A program made the translations under genes and the position numbers. A model generated the notes under the pieces. The model did not search any database. It had not been told where the DNA came from and was given only the letters and a program-made list of their open reading frames with translations. This document shows, piece by piece, positions 1 to 6,863 of a stretch of DNA of 47,970 bases. Numbering within the stretch: the first letter of the stretch is position 1; every line of letters starts with the position of its first letter. This DNA comes from an uncultured Collinsella sp. (GTDB lineage: Bacteria > Actinomycetota > Coriobacteriia > Coriobacteriales > Coriobacteriaceae): positions 1 through 47,970 of the forward strand of contig CATWQC010000015.1 of the NCBI GenBank assembly GCA_958352845.1, written 5' to 3'.

Positions 1-693
1 GGGATCGACCAGGTAATCGATACCAAACAGCACGTTGCCGCGCGACTCGCCGGGAATGCCCAGTTTGCGGGCACGCCAGGTACCGGTACCAACAAAGACC
101 GCATCGTAGCCGTCGCGCAGCAGGTCGTCGATATGCAGCGCGCCACCAATGGTGGTCGAGGGGCGCACGCGCACGCCAAGCGAGCACATCACGTGACGGT
201 ACTTTTGTACGAGCGCACGGGGCAGGCGGAACTCGGGGATACCGTATTCCAGCACACCGCCGATCTCGGGGCGCTGTTCAAATACCGTGACGGCACAGCC
301 CAGCTGGGCCATCTTAATGGCCACGGTAATACCGGCGGGACCGGAACCAACCACAGCAACCTGTTTGCCACACGACGGCGCGGGCGTCCACTCCTTACGA
401 TCTAAATACGCTGTGGAGATGTAGTGCTCGATGCTCGAAAAATGCACGGGTGTGCCCTTACGGCCCTGAATGCAAGCGCCCTCGCACTGGCCCGAATGAT
501 TGCACACCATGGAGCAGACCGCGCTCATGGGATTGTTCTGGAACAGTAGCTCGCCCGCCTCTTCTAGACGACGCTGTTTGAACAGGTCGATGACCTGCGG
601 AATAGGCGTCTGAACTGGGCAGCCCTTAAGCTGACAGAACGCCCTTTTACAACCCAGGCAACGATTCGCCTCTTCGACAATGTGGATAGCCAC
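1..693 (-). CDS. GltD-like FAD/NAD(P)-dependent oxidoreductase, 5' part only
   Basis: The N-terminal 231 residues are visible; the 3' end runs off the window. It resembles the small subunit of glutamate synthase and related NADPH:acceptor flavoproteins (GltD, NfnB/SudA type). A Cys-rich [4Fe-4S] domain comes first (C12, C15, C20, C25-P, then a second cluster starting AVCSMVC near residue 77), followed by the FAD dinucleotide motif VVGSGPAGI near residue 113. The start is GTG at 693, chosen because GGGGAG lies 6 nt upstream and no ATG fits. Whether it pairs with a glutamate synthase large subunit or a ferredoxin-NADP partner cannot be decided, because the following gene is outside the window. 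It lies about 100 bp downstream of the pectin genes without a clear terminator between. Confidence 0.8.
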   Translation of the reverse strand, partial: MAIHIVEEANRCLGCKRAFCQLKGCPVQTPIPQVIDLFKQRRLEEAGELLFQNNPMSAVCSMVCNHSGQCEGACIQGRKGTPVHFSSIEHYISTAYLDRKEWTPAPSCGKQVAVVGSGPAGITVAIKMAQLGCAVTVFEQRPEIGGVLEYGIPEFRLPRALVQKYRHVMCSLGVRVRPSTTIGGALHIDDLLRDGYDAVFVGTGTWRARKLGIPGESRGNVLFGIDYLVDP

Positions 694-796
694 GCAACTC
701 CCCTTTTTAATGCAATCCAATGGGGCGACGATAAAGACCCTTCACCGCCGCCCCCATACAGGTAATCTCAATCTGCCGACACGGCAAAAGCCAATG

Positions 797-1702
797 CTAT
801 AACTCGCGATGCGAAGCCCCGCAGCGAGCGGACATGTGCTCGAGTGTCGCCAGGCAGTCAGCCGCCGTCGCCGGCACGCTGTTCTCGACCACGCAGGGAA
901 TCCCAGGGCAGGCGGCAGCCGCCCAGGCCACCACGGGCTCAAAGTCATATCGTCCCGTCTCGCCCACGCCATGACACACCAGGCGCGAACCCGTACCGTC
1001 GCACCAACCGGCTTCATCCTCGTTATCAACGACCTCAAAATCCTTGGCGTGCAGCGCGCGGATCTTACTGCCGCATAAGTAGAGCATGCGCGCGGTGATT
1101 TCCTGCGCTTCGTCAACAACACTGGGGTGCAGCAGTGATACCGGGTCATAGATCACGCCGAGCGACGGACTCGAGACGCGCTCTAGCACCTCACGGCAGC
1201 GATCCGGCGTGTTGACCGTTTCGTTCCAACCAGGCTCGATCAAAATTTGCCCACCCACGGCCTCGGCCCGATCGCAGACGTGTGCAAGCCCGTCTGCAAA
1301 CGCATCGAGTGCCTCATCGGTCATGCGGTCGTCAGCAACGCGGTTCTGTGCATTGGGGCGACCGGTCTCGGTGCCAACCGGGCATCCGCCGAGCATCTGG
1401 GCAAAGTTCAAGCATGCCTCGTACTCGGCAAAGTTATCCATGAGCTGTTGGCGATCGGGCGTCGCCAGATTCTTATAACAGCCGAGCACGGTGACCGAAA
1501 CGCCCGCCTCGTCGAGCACCGCACGCAAATGGTCGGCAAGCTCGTGGGTCAGGCCGCCTCGATCGATCCCCATCGATGCGTAGAGCACCTTGCTCGGCAG
1601 TTGAATGCACGAAAAGCCCAGCTCTCCCGCCATGCGAATGCGTTCCTCGACGGTCCCCTGCGGAAGGTCGTGCAAACGTACGCCCGGAGTAATAGCCCCC
1701 AC
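797..1702 (-). CDS. Xylose isomerase-like TIM barrel protein (sugar phosphate isomerase/epimerase family)
   Basis: About 301 residues with the pattern of the AP-endonuclease-2/xylose isomerase-like TIM barrel: GVRLHDL at the N-terminus, GGQILIEPGWNET mid-protein, GVIYDPVSLLHP, then LHAKDFE. These carry the metal-binding Glu, Asp and His typical of the fold. Members isomerise or epimerise sugars or sugar acids; the substrate here is unknown, but coupling to the GH105 gene points to a pectin-derived sugar acid. The GTG at 1702 begins 1 nt after the GH105 stop and has AAGGGA about 10 nt upstream; GTG at 1711 is an alternative start, but its ribosome site is only 2 nt away. An open frame continues upstream to 1870 inside GH105 and is not coding. 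It is the last gene of the GH105 operon. Confidence 0.75.
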   Translation of the reverse strand: MGAITPGVRLHDLPQGTVEERIRMAGELGFSCIQLPSKVLYASMGIDRGGLTHELADHLRAVLDEAGVSVTVLGCYKNLATPDRQQLMDNFAEYEACLNFAQMLGGCPVGTETGRPNAQNRVADDRMTDEALDAFADGLAHVCDRAEAVGGQILIEPGWNETVNTPDRCREVLERVSSPSLGVIYDPVSLLHPSVVDEAQEITARMLYLCGSKIRALHAKDFEVVDNEDEAGWCDGTGSRLVCHGVGETGRYDFEPVVAWAAAACPGIPCVVENSVPATAADCLATLEHMSARCGASHREL

Positions 1703-1703
1703 G

Positions 1704-2942
1704 TTATTCACATCCCTTATGAGCGTTGATGCCCGGGGTGTATCCGCCAAACGGGTCCTCGATGGAGCACACGCCCGAGGGGGCGAGCGGATCGCGCTTA
1801 CCGGCCAGCTTGTCGTGATGCATGGTCTCGATATAGGCAAGCACCAGCGGCGCCACACCCTTTGCATCATTTTTGACCACGGGCTCGCTCATGTAGTAAT
1901 CAAACGTGCCCTCGCGGTGCGCGGTGTTTCCCAAGCCCGCAACCAGGCAGATGTTGTCGAGCGCCAGCTGCCCGTCATACTCGGACAGGCAGGTCTCGCA
2001 GATGCCGTCGAAGGCGCGACGGCCGTACTGGTAGTAACGCTCGCCCAGCACGCCCAGACGCACGCCCTTCATGATGGCGTTGGCAAAGATGGCGCTGCCC
2101 GACTCCTCCAGGTAGTTGGGGGCGATATTGGGCAGGTTGATAACCTGGTGCCACATGCCGGTCTTCTCGTCCTGATACGGCAGCATGGCGTCGATCAGAT
2201 CGTGGAACATCTTGCGGATCTCGTCCTTCTCGGCCGACATCGAAGGCGGCATAAGCTCCCAGGTGTCGATGAGCGCCATGGCAAACCAGCCCTCGGCGCG
2301 CAGCCAGAAGTTAGCCGAAAGGCCGGTGACCGGGTCGCACCAGAACTGTTTGCGGCTCGCGTCGTAAGCGTGATAGTACAGACCGTTGAGGGGGTTGCGC
2401 ATCAGGTCATGCACGACCTGGAACATATGGAAGCTGTCCGAGCAGGCACGACGGTTGTGGAAGCTCAGCTCGTACTGCATGTAGAACGGCTGCGCCATGT
2501 ACATGCCATCGAGCCAAATCTGGTTGGGATAGACGGCCTTGTGCCAGAACACGCCCTCTTTGGTGCGCGGCTGGGTCTCGAGCTGGCGGTAGATGGTGTC
2601 CATGGCGGCACGGTACTTGGGCTTGCCCACCAGGTCATAGAGCTTGTAGAGGGTCTTGCCCGCATTGACGTTATCGAGGTTGTACTCCTCGGGGTTGTAA
2701 TGCTTTATGGTACCGTCGTCCTGGACAAAGAAATCGATGTAGTCATCGGCAAAGGTCAGGTAGCGCTGCTCGCCCGTGATCTCGTACAGCTCGATGAGCG
2801 CCTTGATCATGCAGCCGTCGATATAGTTCCAGGTGTTCTCCTTGCCGGCGCGAATCTTTTCGATATTCCAAGCCGGCGCCTGCGGCGTAGAGGTTTCGAT
2901 CAACTGCTCGATATAACGGTCCAGGATTTGATTGCAACCCAT
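1704..2942 (-). CDS. GH105 unsaturated rhamnogalacturonyl/galacturonyl hydrolase (YteR/YesR type)
   Basis: The protein has 412 residues and the (alpha/alpha)6 barrel sequence pattern of GH105. This family removes the 4,5-unsaturated uronic acid from the non-reducing end of pectin fragments made by lyases. The conserved block YPNQIWLDGMYMAQPF includes an Asp at residue 145, equivalent by position to the catalytic Asp of YteR. No signal peptide is present, so it acts in the cytoplasm. The ATG at 2942 is preferred over the in-frame ATG at 2960 because GAGGGG precedes it by 6 nt and nothing precedes the other. Two operators of the GGTGAACGTTCACC type lie directly upstream, so it is probably induced with the uxa genes. 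It overlaps or abuts the TIM-barrel gene that follows. Confidence 0.88.
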   Translation of the reverse strand: MGCNQILDRYIEQLIETSTPQAPAWNIEKIRAGKENTWNYIDGCMIKALIELYEITGEQRYLTFADDYIDFFVQDDGTIKHYNPEEYNLDNVNAGKTLYKLYDLVGKPKYRAAMDTIYRQLETQPRTKEGVFWHKAVYPNQIWLDGMYMAQPFYMQYELSFHNRRACSDSFHMFQVVHDLMRNPLNGLYYHAYDASRKQFWCDPVTGLSANFWLRAEGWFAMALIDTWELMPPSMSAEKDEIRKMFHDLIDAMLPYQDEKTGMWHQVINLPNIAPNYLEESGSAIFANAIMKGVRLGVLGERYYQYGRRAFDGICETCLSEYDGQLALDNICLVAGLGNTAHREGTFDYYMSEPVVKNDAKGVAPLVLAYIETMHHDKLAGKRDPLAPSGVCSIEDPFGGYTPGINAHKGCE

Positions 2943-2967
2943 TGCTGTCCCCTCTGACATAAACGAT

Positions 2968-3024
2968 AGGTGAACGTTACCCCTAGTGTAACGCGAACGA
3001 GGAATATAGGGTGAACGTTAACCC
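2968..3024 (-). promoter_or_regulatory. GH105 promoter with paired LacI-type operators
   Basis: Two copies of the GGTGAACGTT motif are centred at 2975.5 and 3016.5, 41 bp apart. Read on the minus strand, the upstream operator ends in TTCACC, which can serve as a -35. A TACACT at 2990-2985 can serve as the -10 (spacer 19, long). The start would fall close to the downstream operator. The same layout recurs at the transporter and uxaC promoters. Binding by the LacI-type protein encoded at 15553-16632 is inferred, not shown. Confidence 0.7.
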
Positions 3025-3035
3025 TATATTCCTCG
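2998..3035. repeat. 38-bp near-perfect palindrome around the upstream GH105 operator
   Basis: The arms CGAGGAATATAGGGT and ACCCTATATTCCTCG are exact reverse complements, with the operator core GAACGTTA at the centre; only one pair (3013/3020) fails to match. The symmetry reaches 11 bp beyond the operator on each side. This is more than the other operator copies show. Confidence 0.85.
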
Positions 3036-3036
3036 C

Positions 3037-3063
3037 GAACGGCAGACTTTTAGCGGCAAACGG
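3037..3063. promoter_or_regulatory. 27-bp direct-repeat element, copy 1
   Basis: GAACGG, 15 nt containing a T-run, then AAACGG, giving a repeat period of 21 bp. The element begins 20.5 bp from the centre of the neighbouring operator. It overlaps the last codons of the SGNH esterase gene, so one end is also coding. Copies 2 to 4 are at 10281, 15213 and 26173. Function unknown; the fixed position near -72 suggests an activator site. Confidence 0.6.
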
Positions 3064-3718
3064 CGGTGAGACCCGCGGCGATGCGATGCGCCAGGCGCTC
3101 ATAGCCGGCAGGACTGTAATGCAGACCGTCCGGCATATAGAGCTCGCGGTGCTCCGGCAAAAACGGGCTGATACCGCTTTGCGCATACAGGTCAATCACC
3201 GGCACGGAGTAGCGGTCGCAGACCTCGAGCATCGCTCGCACGTAGGCGACCTGCGTCAACCCCAGGTGGTTGAGCTCGTCGCTTGCCGGGATATCCTTCT
3301 CGTGCTTGCCGCTCGTCTTGCACGGCGTCATAAACACGAGCTTTGCCCGAGGCGAGCGCGCCGTGATGGTACGGATCAGGTAATCGAGTGCACCATAGAA
3401 CTCATGCACGTCCGTGCTGCCGAGCTCTCCAAGCGGCACGTTGCGGCTAAAGTCGTTGACGCCGCCAAAGACGATGTAGATATCGGCCGCATCGTCGATA
3501 CCGTCAAGGCGCTCGACAAACGAATCGGTACGGTCGGCCTTGATGGCGATACGCGAACCCTTGATGCCAAAGTTCTCGACGACCGCGCCTCCCAGCAACG
3601 CGCCCAAATGCGAGGTCCACGAGATGTCGTTGCCTCCCCCACCGCAGCCGTTGTCGCCCCAGGTCGTTGAGTCGCCAAAGCAGCAAATGGTCGATTCACT
3701 CAAACTCTTCGTTTCCAT
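3050..3718 (-). CDS. SGNH/GDSL-type esterase
   Basis: A 222-residue cytoplasmic protein with the SGNH blocks: FGDST at 14-18 (nucleophile Ser17), GGVND at 85-89 (block III, Asn88), and DGLHYS at 197-202 (Asp197 and His200). The family removes acetyl or other acyl groups from carbohydrates. In this locus, deacetylation of pectin fragments is the likely job, as in rhamnogalacturonan acetylesterases, but the substrate is inferred from neighbours only. The ATG at 3718 follows GAGGAG by 7 nt; an upstream in-frame start at 3778 lacks a ribosome site and would add an unconserved leader. It follows the CE8 fusion gene by 69 nt without a terminator and so belongs to that operon. Confidence 0.82.
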   Translation of the reverse strand: METKSLSESTICCFGDSTTWGDNGCGGGGNDISWTSHLGALLGGAVVENFGIKGSRIAIKADRTDSFVERLDGIDDAADIYIVFGGVNDFSRNVPLGELGSTDVHEFYGALDYLIRTITARSPRAKLVFMTPCKTSGKHEKDIPASDELNHLGLTQVAYVRAMLEVCDRYSVPVIDLYAQSGISPFLPEHRELYMPDGLHYSPAGYERLAHRIAAGLTAVCR

Positions 3719-3787
3719 AATCTTCTCCTCATCCGCCCATCGGCGGTCATACAGGAACGTACCGTTTATTCGCAGCATGCCGAGGGG

Positions 3788-5953
3788 CTATGCACGGGCG
3801 CATTCCGCAACGTGCGAATCGAGCCATTCGATATCCTCGGCAAGATGTGTCACGCCCAGATGGTGTTCACCCGGACACACCTCGTGCCGCAGGCCATCTC
3901 TGCGACCCAGTAACTTGTAGGCATCGCGCACGATCTCGAGCTGCTCGTCAACATTTTTCAGCCCGCGCGAACCGTTCAGATGATCCTCTTCGCAGCTCTG
4001 CACCAACAGCGGGCGTGGCGCAATAAGCGAGGCAATATCGCCCATGTCGAGCAAGCGCCAAAGTCCGGGTGTGTAGTTGCAGCTGCAATTGCCGTTGAGG
4101 TGCAGCAGCGAATCATCGACACCGTACAGGTAGCCCGAGACAAACGTCTTGCATACGCGTGGGTCGAGCGCCGCCAGATACAGCGTCATGTATCCGCCGC
4201 CCGAAAAGCCAAAACAGCCCAGGTCGTCCATGGCAATGTCGCCGCGCGCCTCTAGGTAATCGATCAGACGCATGTTATCCCAGGCGTTGAGACCCGCAAC
4301 GGTAAGTCCCAGCGGCTCGGCCATGCGCGCCTGGTTTAGGCACGTGCCGCGCAGAAAGCTGTTCTCGTCATCGCCCTGGCCCTTCCAGTCACGACGGTAT
4401 CCCCAACCGCGTGCGTCGGGGCAGACGGTCACGTAACCCATGCGTGCCAAACGCAGACCGTAGTCGTAATTGAACTTACGCACGGCATCATCGACCGCCG
4501 GCACGCCCGCAACACCGGCTACGCTTGCAGCACCCGCTCCCTGATGGCCATGCGGGCAGATATAGCAACACTTGCGGCCGCACGCATCGAGCTTAGGCGA
4601 CTGCGGCTCGAGCAGGTAGAACGGCATCCAAACGTCGCGCTCCACCTGCAGCATCGCATGGGTGCGCACGATGCCGCCGGCAACCCGCACGCGGCTGAGC
4701 TCACGAATCTCAATCGGGACGCGGTCCATAAGCGAAAGGCCCAAAACATCGTACAGACGAGTCCTGGTCGCAATCTTCCACGCCTCAAAATCTGCAGGAG
4801 TCTTGCCCGTAAAAGCAGCCGAACGTCCCTCGCGCTTCAGCCGGGCACGCAGCGCAGGCTCGTCTTCGCAGTACGTCTCGATGTGCACGGTGCGGCCATT
4901 GGCAGATAGCCCAGCCGTCTCAACCGCATCACCGTCGCCGCCCTCGGGATCCCAGCCATCCCCACCGGCAAGCACCTGCTCGCGAGCGTACCCGGCGGCA
5001 GCCATCACATCGAGTTTATTTGCCCACGGCACCCAGTCGGTAGTATCACCCGCCGGCCCATGCAGGATTGCGCCAGCATACTGCGCGCAGCTGTGCGCCG
5101 CCGGCTTATTCCAATCCCACCAGCCTTCGCGCTTGATATGTCGCCCCAGCCAGCAATCGATCAGCACAGTTTGCGCCCATTCGCGCCAAGGACGACCCAG
5201 GTAGACCGAATCCGGCGCCACGCCATCCGGAGCTGTAAACGAACAGCCGTGGAACACAAATCCGTACGGCTCGCCTTTAGGCGTGGAGGCTGCCGTTACA
5301 TACCCGTTGACATCCATATCGCGATTGAGCGAGCGAATCTCGCACCCCTCAAAGTAGGCACGCGCGCCGCCAAAGATAAAGTCGACATCGCCCTCGATCC
5401 GGCAACGTCGAAAATACTGGCGCCCCACCCGGCGCGGCGCATACTGTTTGGGTCCTATAAACCCGCCCGGTTTGGCCTCATGCGGCGGCAGCGGACCCAA
5501 AAACAGTGTGTCCTGGTGCCCCTTAATGCAGCAGGCATCGACAACCAGACGGTCGCCATCGGCATACAGGGCAATCGCCTGACCGACCTCGCGCCCATCG
5601 CCCGCATCGTTTTCGATCGTGAGGTTCTCGAGCCGTACGTCGTCGGCATCGACCAAAACGGTATAGGTCCTAAACGTGCCGAGCGTGCCGTCCACGCCCG
5701 AGCCGTCCTCCGAAGGCATCTTGGCACCCAGGCTGCCCACGATACGCACGCTGTCGGCCGTCTCTCCCTCAATCGTCACATGCGAGCGATGAATCTCGAC
5801 CCGCTCGCGATACTCGCCCGGATCGACGCGAATCATCACCGGTTGCTCGGCATCCGGATAGAGCTGATCGGCTGCCGCCAAGGCATCGGAAATCGTTGGA
5901 TACGCTCCTGCCGCAGCCCTCGAAACGCGCAGCGTATAGATACTTTCGCTCAT
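3788..5953 (-). CDS. Fused pectin methylesterase (CE8) and alpha/beta-hydrolase acetylesterase
   Basis: The protein has 721 residues and two enzymes in one chain. Residues 1 to about 320 are a right-handed beta-helix pectinesterase: GHQDTLF at 145-151, DFIFGGA at 191-197 and GRPWR at 253-257 give the catalytic Asp148, Asp191 and Arg254. After a Gly/Asp-rich linker (about 330-345), residues 390-721 form an alpha/beta hydrolase with nucleophile elbow GFSGGG (Ser584), an acid in EEDHLNG and a His in GEHHLG, like the Abhydrolase_7/acetyl xylan esterase families. There is no signal peptide, unlike usual secreted pectinesterases, so methyl and acyl groups would be removed from imported oligomers. 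It overlaps the preceding esterase stop by 4 nt (ATGA), implying translational coupling. Confidence 0.85.
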   Translation of the reverse strand: MSESIYTLRVSRAAAGAYPTISDALAAADQLYPDAEQPVMIRVDPGEYRERVEIHRSHVTIEGETADSVRIVGSLGAKMPSEDGSGVDGTLGTFRTYTVLVDADDVRLENLTIENDAGDGREVGQAIALYADGDRLVVDACCIKGHQDTLFLGPLPPHEAKPGGFIGPKQYAPRRVGRQYFRRCRIEGDVDFIFGGARAYFEGCEIRSLNRDMDVNGYVTAASTPKGEPYGFVFHGCSFTAPDGVAPDSVYLGRPWREWAQTVLIDCWLGRHIKREGWWDWNKPAAHSCAQYAGAILHGPAGDTTDWVPWANKLDVMAAAGYAREQVLAGGDGWDPEGGDGDAVETAGLSANGRTVHIETYCEDEPALRARLKREGRSAAFTGKTPADFEAWKIATRTRLYDVLGLSLMDRVPIEIRELSRVRVAGGIVRTHAMLQVERDVWMPFYLLEPQSPKLDACGRKCCYICPHGHQGAGAASVAGVAGVPAVDDAVRKFNYDYGLRLARMGYVTVCPDARGWGYRRDWKGQGDDENSFLRGTCLNQARMAEPLGLTVAGLNAWDNMRLIDYLEARGDIAMDDLGCFGFSGGGYMTLYLAALDPRVCKTFVSGYLYGVDDSLLHLNGNCSCNYTPGLWRLLDMGDIASLIAPRPLLVQSCEEDHLNGSRGLKNVDEQLEIVRDAYKLLGRRDGLRHEVCPGEHHLGVTHLAEDIEWLDSHVAECARA

Positions 5954-6759
5954 CGTCCATCACGCTCCCAGGAAGCGAACTGTTCAGGCCAGCCCTGAAC
6001 TTGTGGCTGAATATGCTCGGCGCAGCCCTTAAATGCCGTTAGGGCCGTGGCGAGCGATGCCCCATGCTTTCCATGCGGAAAGACATGTAGGCTAAAGCCA
6101 ATCCCGTGGTCGGCAAGAGCCTGCGCAAGAAGGAGGCTATTTTGAACTGGTACCGATGCATCCTCGGCGGTATGCCACAAGAACGTACGGGGGAAGCCCT
6201 CGCCCACCATATTCTCGATCGACAACTTTTGAGCCAAAGCGCCATCGGCACCCGTTAGGTGTTCAAATGAACCACGATGAGCATAGGCCCCCGAGCTTAC
6301 GACCGGATAGCCCAAGCAAAGTGCGTCAGGCCGAATCGACTCAGGAGATGCCGCAATCGACTCTGCAAGCCAGGGTTGGTCCCAAAGCGCCCCGAGCAAG
6401 CCAACTAGATGCCCACCGGCCGAAAAACCCATGACCGTAATCCGATCAGGATCGACACAGTACTCTGCCGCATGGCCTCGGACGGTATCGACCGCCCGCG
6501 CGAGTTCTTGCAATGCCAGCGGATAGACAGCCGGAGCAACCGAGTAGTTCAGCACAAACGCTTGGTAGCCCATCGCCAACAAACGGAGCGCTACCGGCTC
6601 GCCTTCGCGCGGCGAAACGTGATCGTAGCCGCCTCCTGGCACGACCACAACTGCAGGCAGCGGTTTTAAAGCATAAGCATCTTCGGTCGGGGCAAAAACA
6701 TAAGACGTAATCGTGGCAGACGAGCCATCGACCCCGACAGGAATCGTTTTATTGAGCAT
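5950..6759 (-). CDS. Alpha/beta hydrolase, BD-FAE/acetyl esterase type
   Basis: A 269-residue cytoplasmic esterase with an oxyanion-hole motif PGGGY (41-45), nucleophile elbow GFSAGGH (Ser113), an Asp in TAEDASVPVQN and a terminal His in PHGKHG. This arrangement is typical of small acetyl/feruloyl esterases (BD-FAE-like) that act on xylo- or pectic oligosaccharides. The exact ester removed cannot be told from sequence. The ATG at 6759 follows AAGGGA by 5 nt; an extension to 6810 has no ribosome site. It lies 104 nt after the GH28 gene and is coupled by ATGA to the CE8 fusion, making a second esterase step in the same operon. Confidence 0.8.
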   Translation of the reverse strand: MLNKTIPVGVDGSSATITSYVFAPTEDAYALKPLPAVVVVPGGGYDHVSPREGEPVALRLLAMGYQAFVLNYSVAPAVYPLALQELARAVDTVRGHAAEYCVDPDRITVMGFSAGGHLVGLLGALWDQPWLAESIAASPESIRPDALCLGYPVVSSGAYAHRGSFEHLTGADGALAQKLSIENMVGEGFPRTFLWHTAEDASVPVQNSLLLAQALADHGIGFSLHVFPHGKHGASLATALTAFKGCAEHIQPQVQGWPEQFASWERDGR

Positions 6760-6811
6760 GTATTCCCTTTCACCATGATGCGTAGCGCAGCGCACACGGC
6801 CGTATCGCACA

Positions 6812-6848
6812 AGGGCTGCATTGCCGATTTATCCGACAATGCAGCCCT
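6812..6848 (-). terminator. 12-bp intercistronic hairpin between GH28 and esterase genes
   Basis: A perfect 12-bp stem (AGGGCTGCATTG and its complement) with a 13-nt loop. The downstream side on the minus strand reads TTGTGCG, without a real T-run, so it may be a weak or partial terminator, or an mRNA stabiliser that lowers expression of the esterases relative to GH28. Confidence 0.5.
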
Positions 6849-6863
6849 GGTCATCAACCCGAG

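Noticed and set aside
721..796. Terminator between the TIM-barrel gene and the GltD-like gene
   Set aside because: Only short stems (TGCCG/CGGCA and GGGGCG/CGCCCC) without T-runs were seen.
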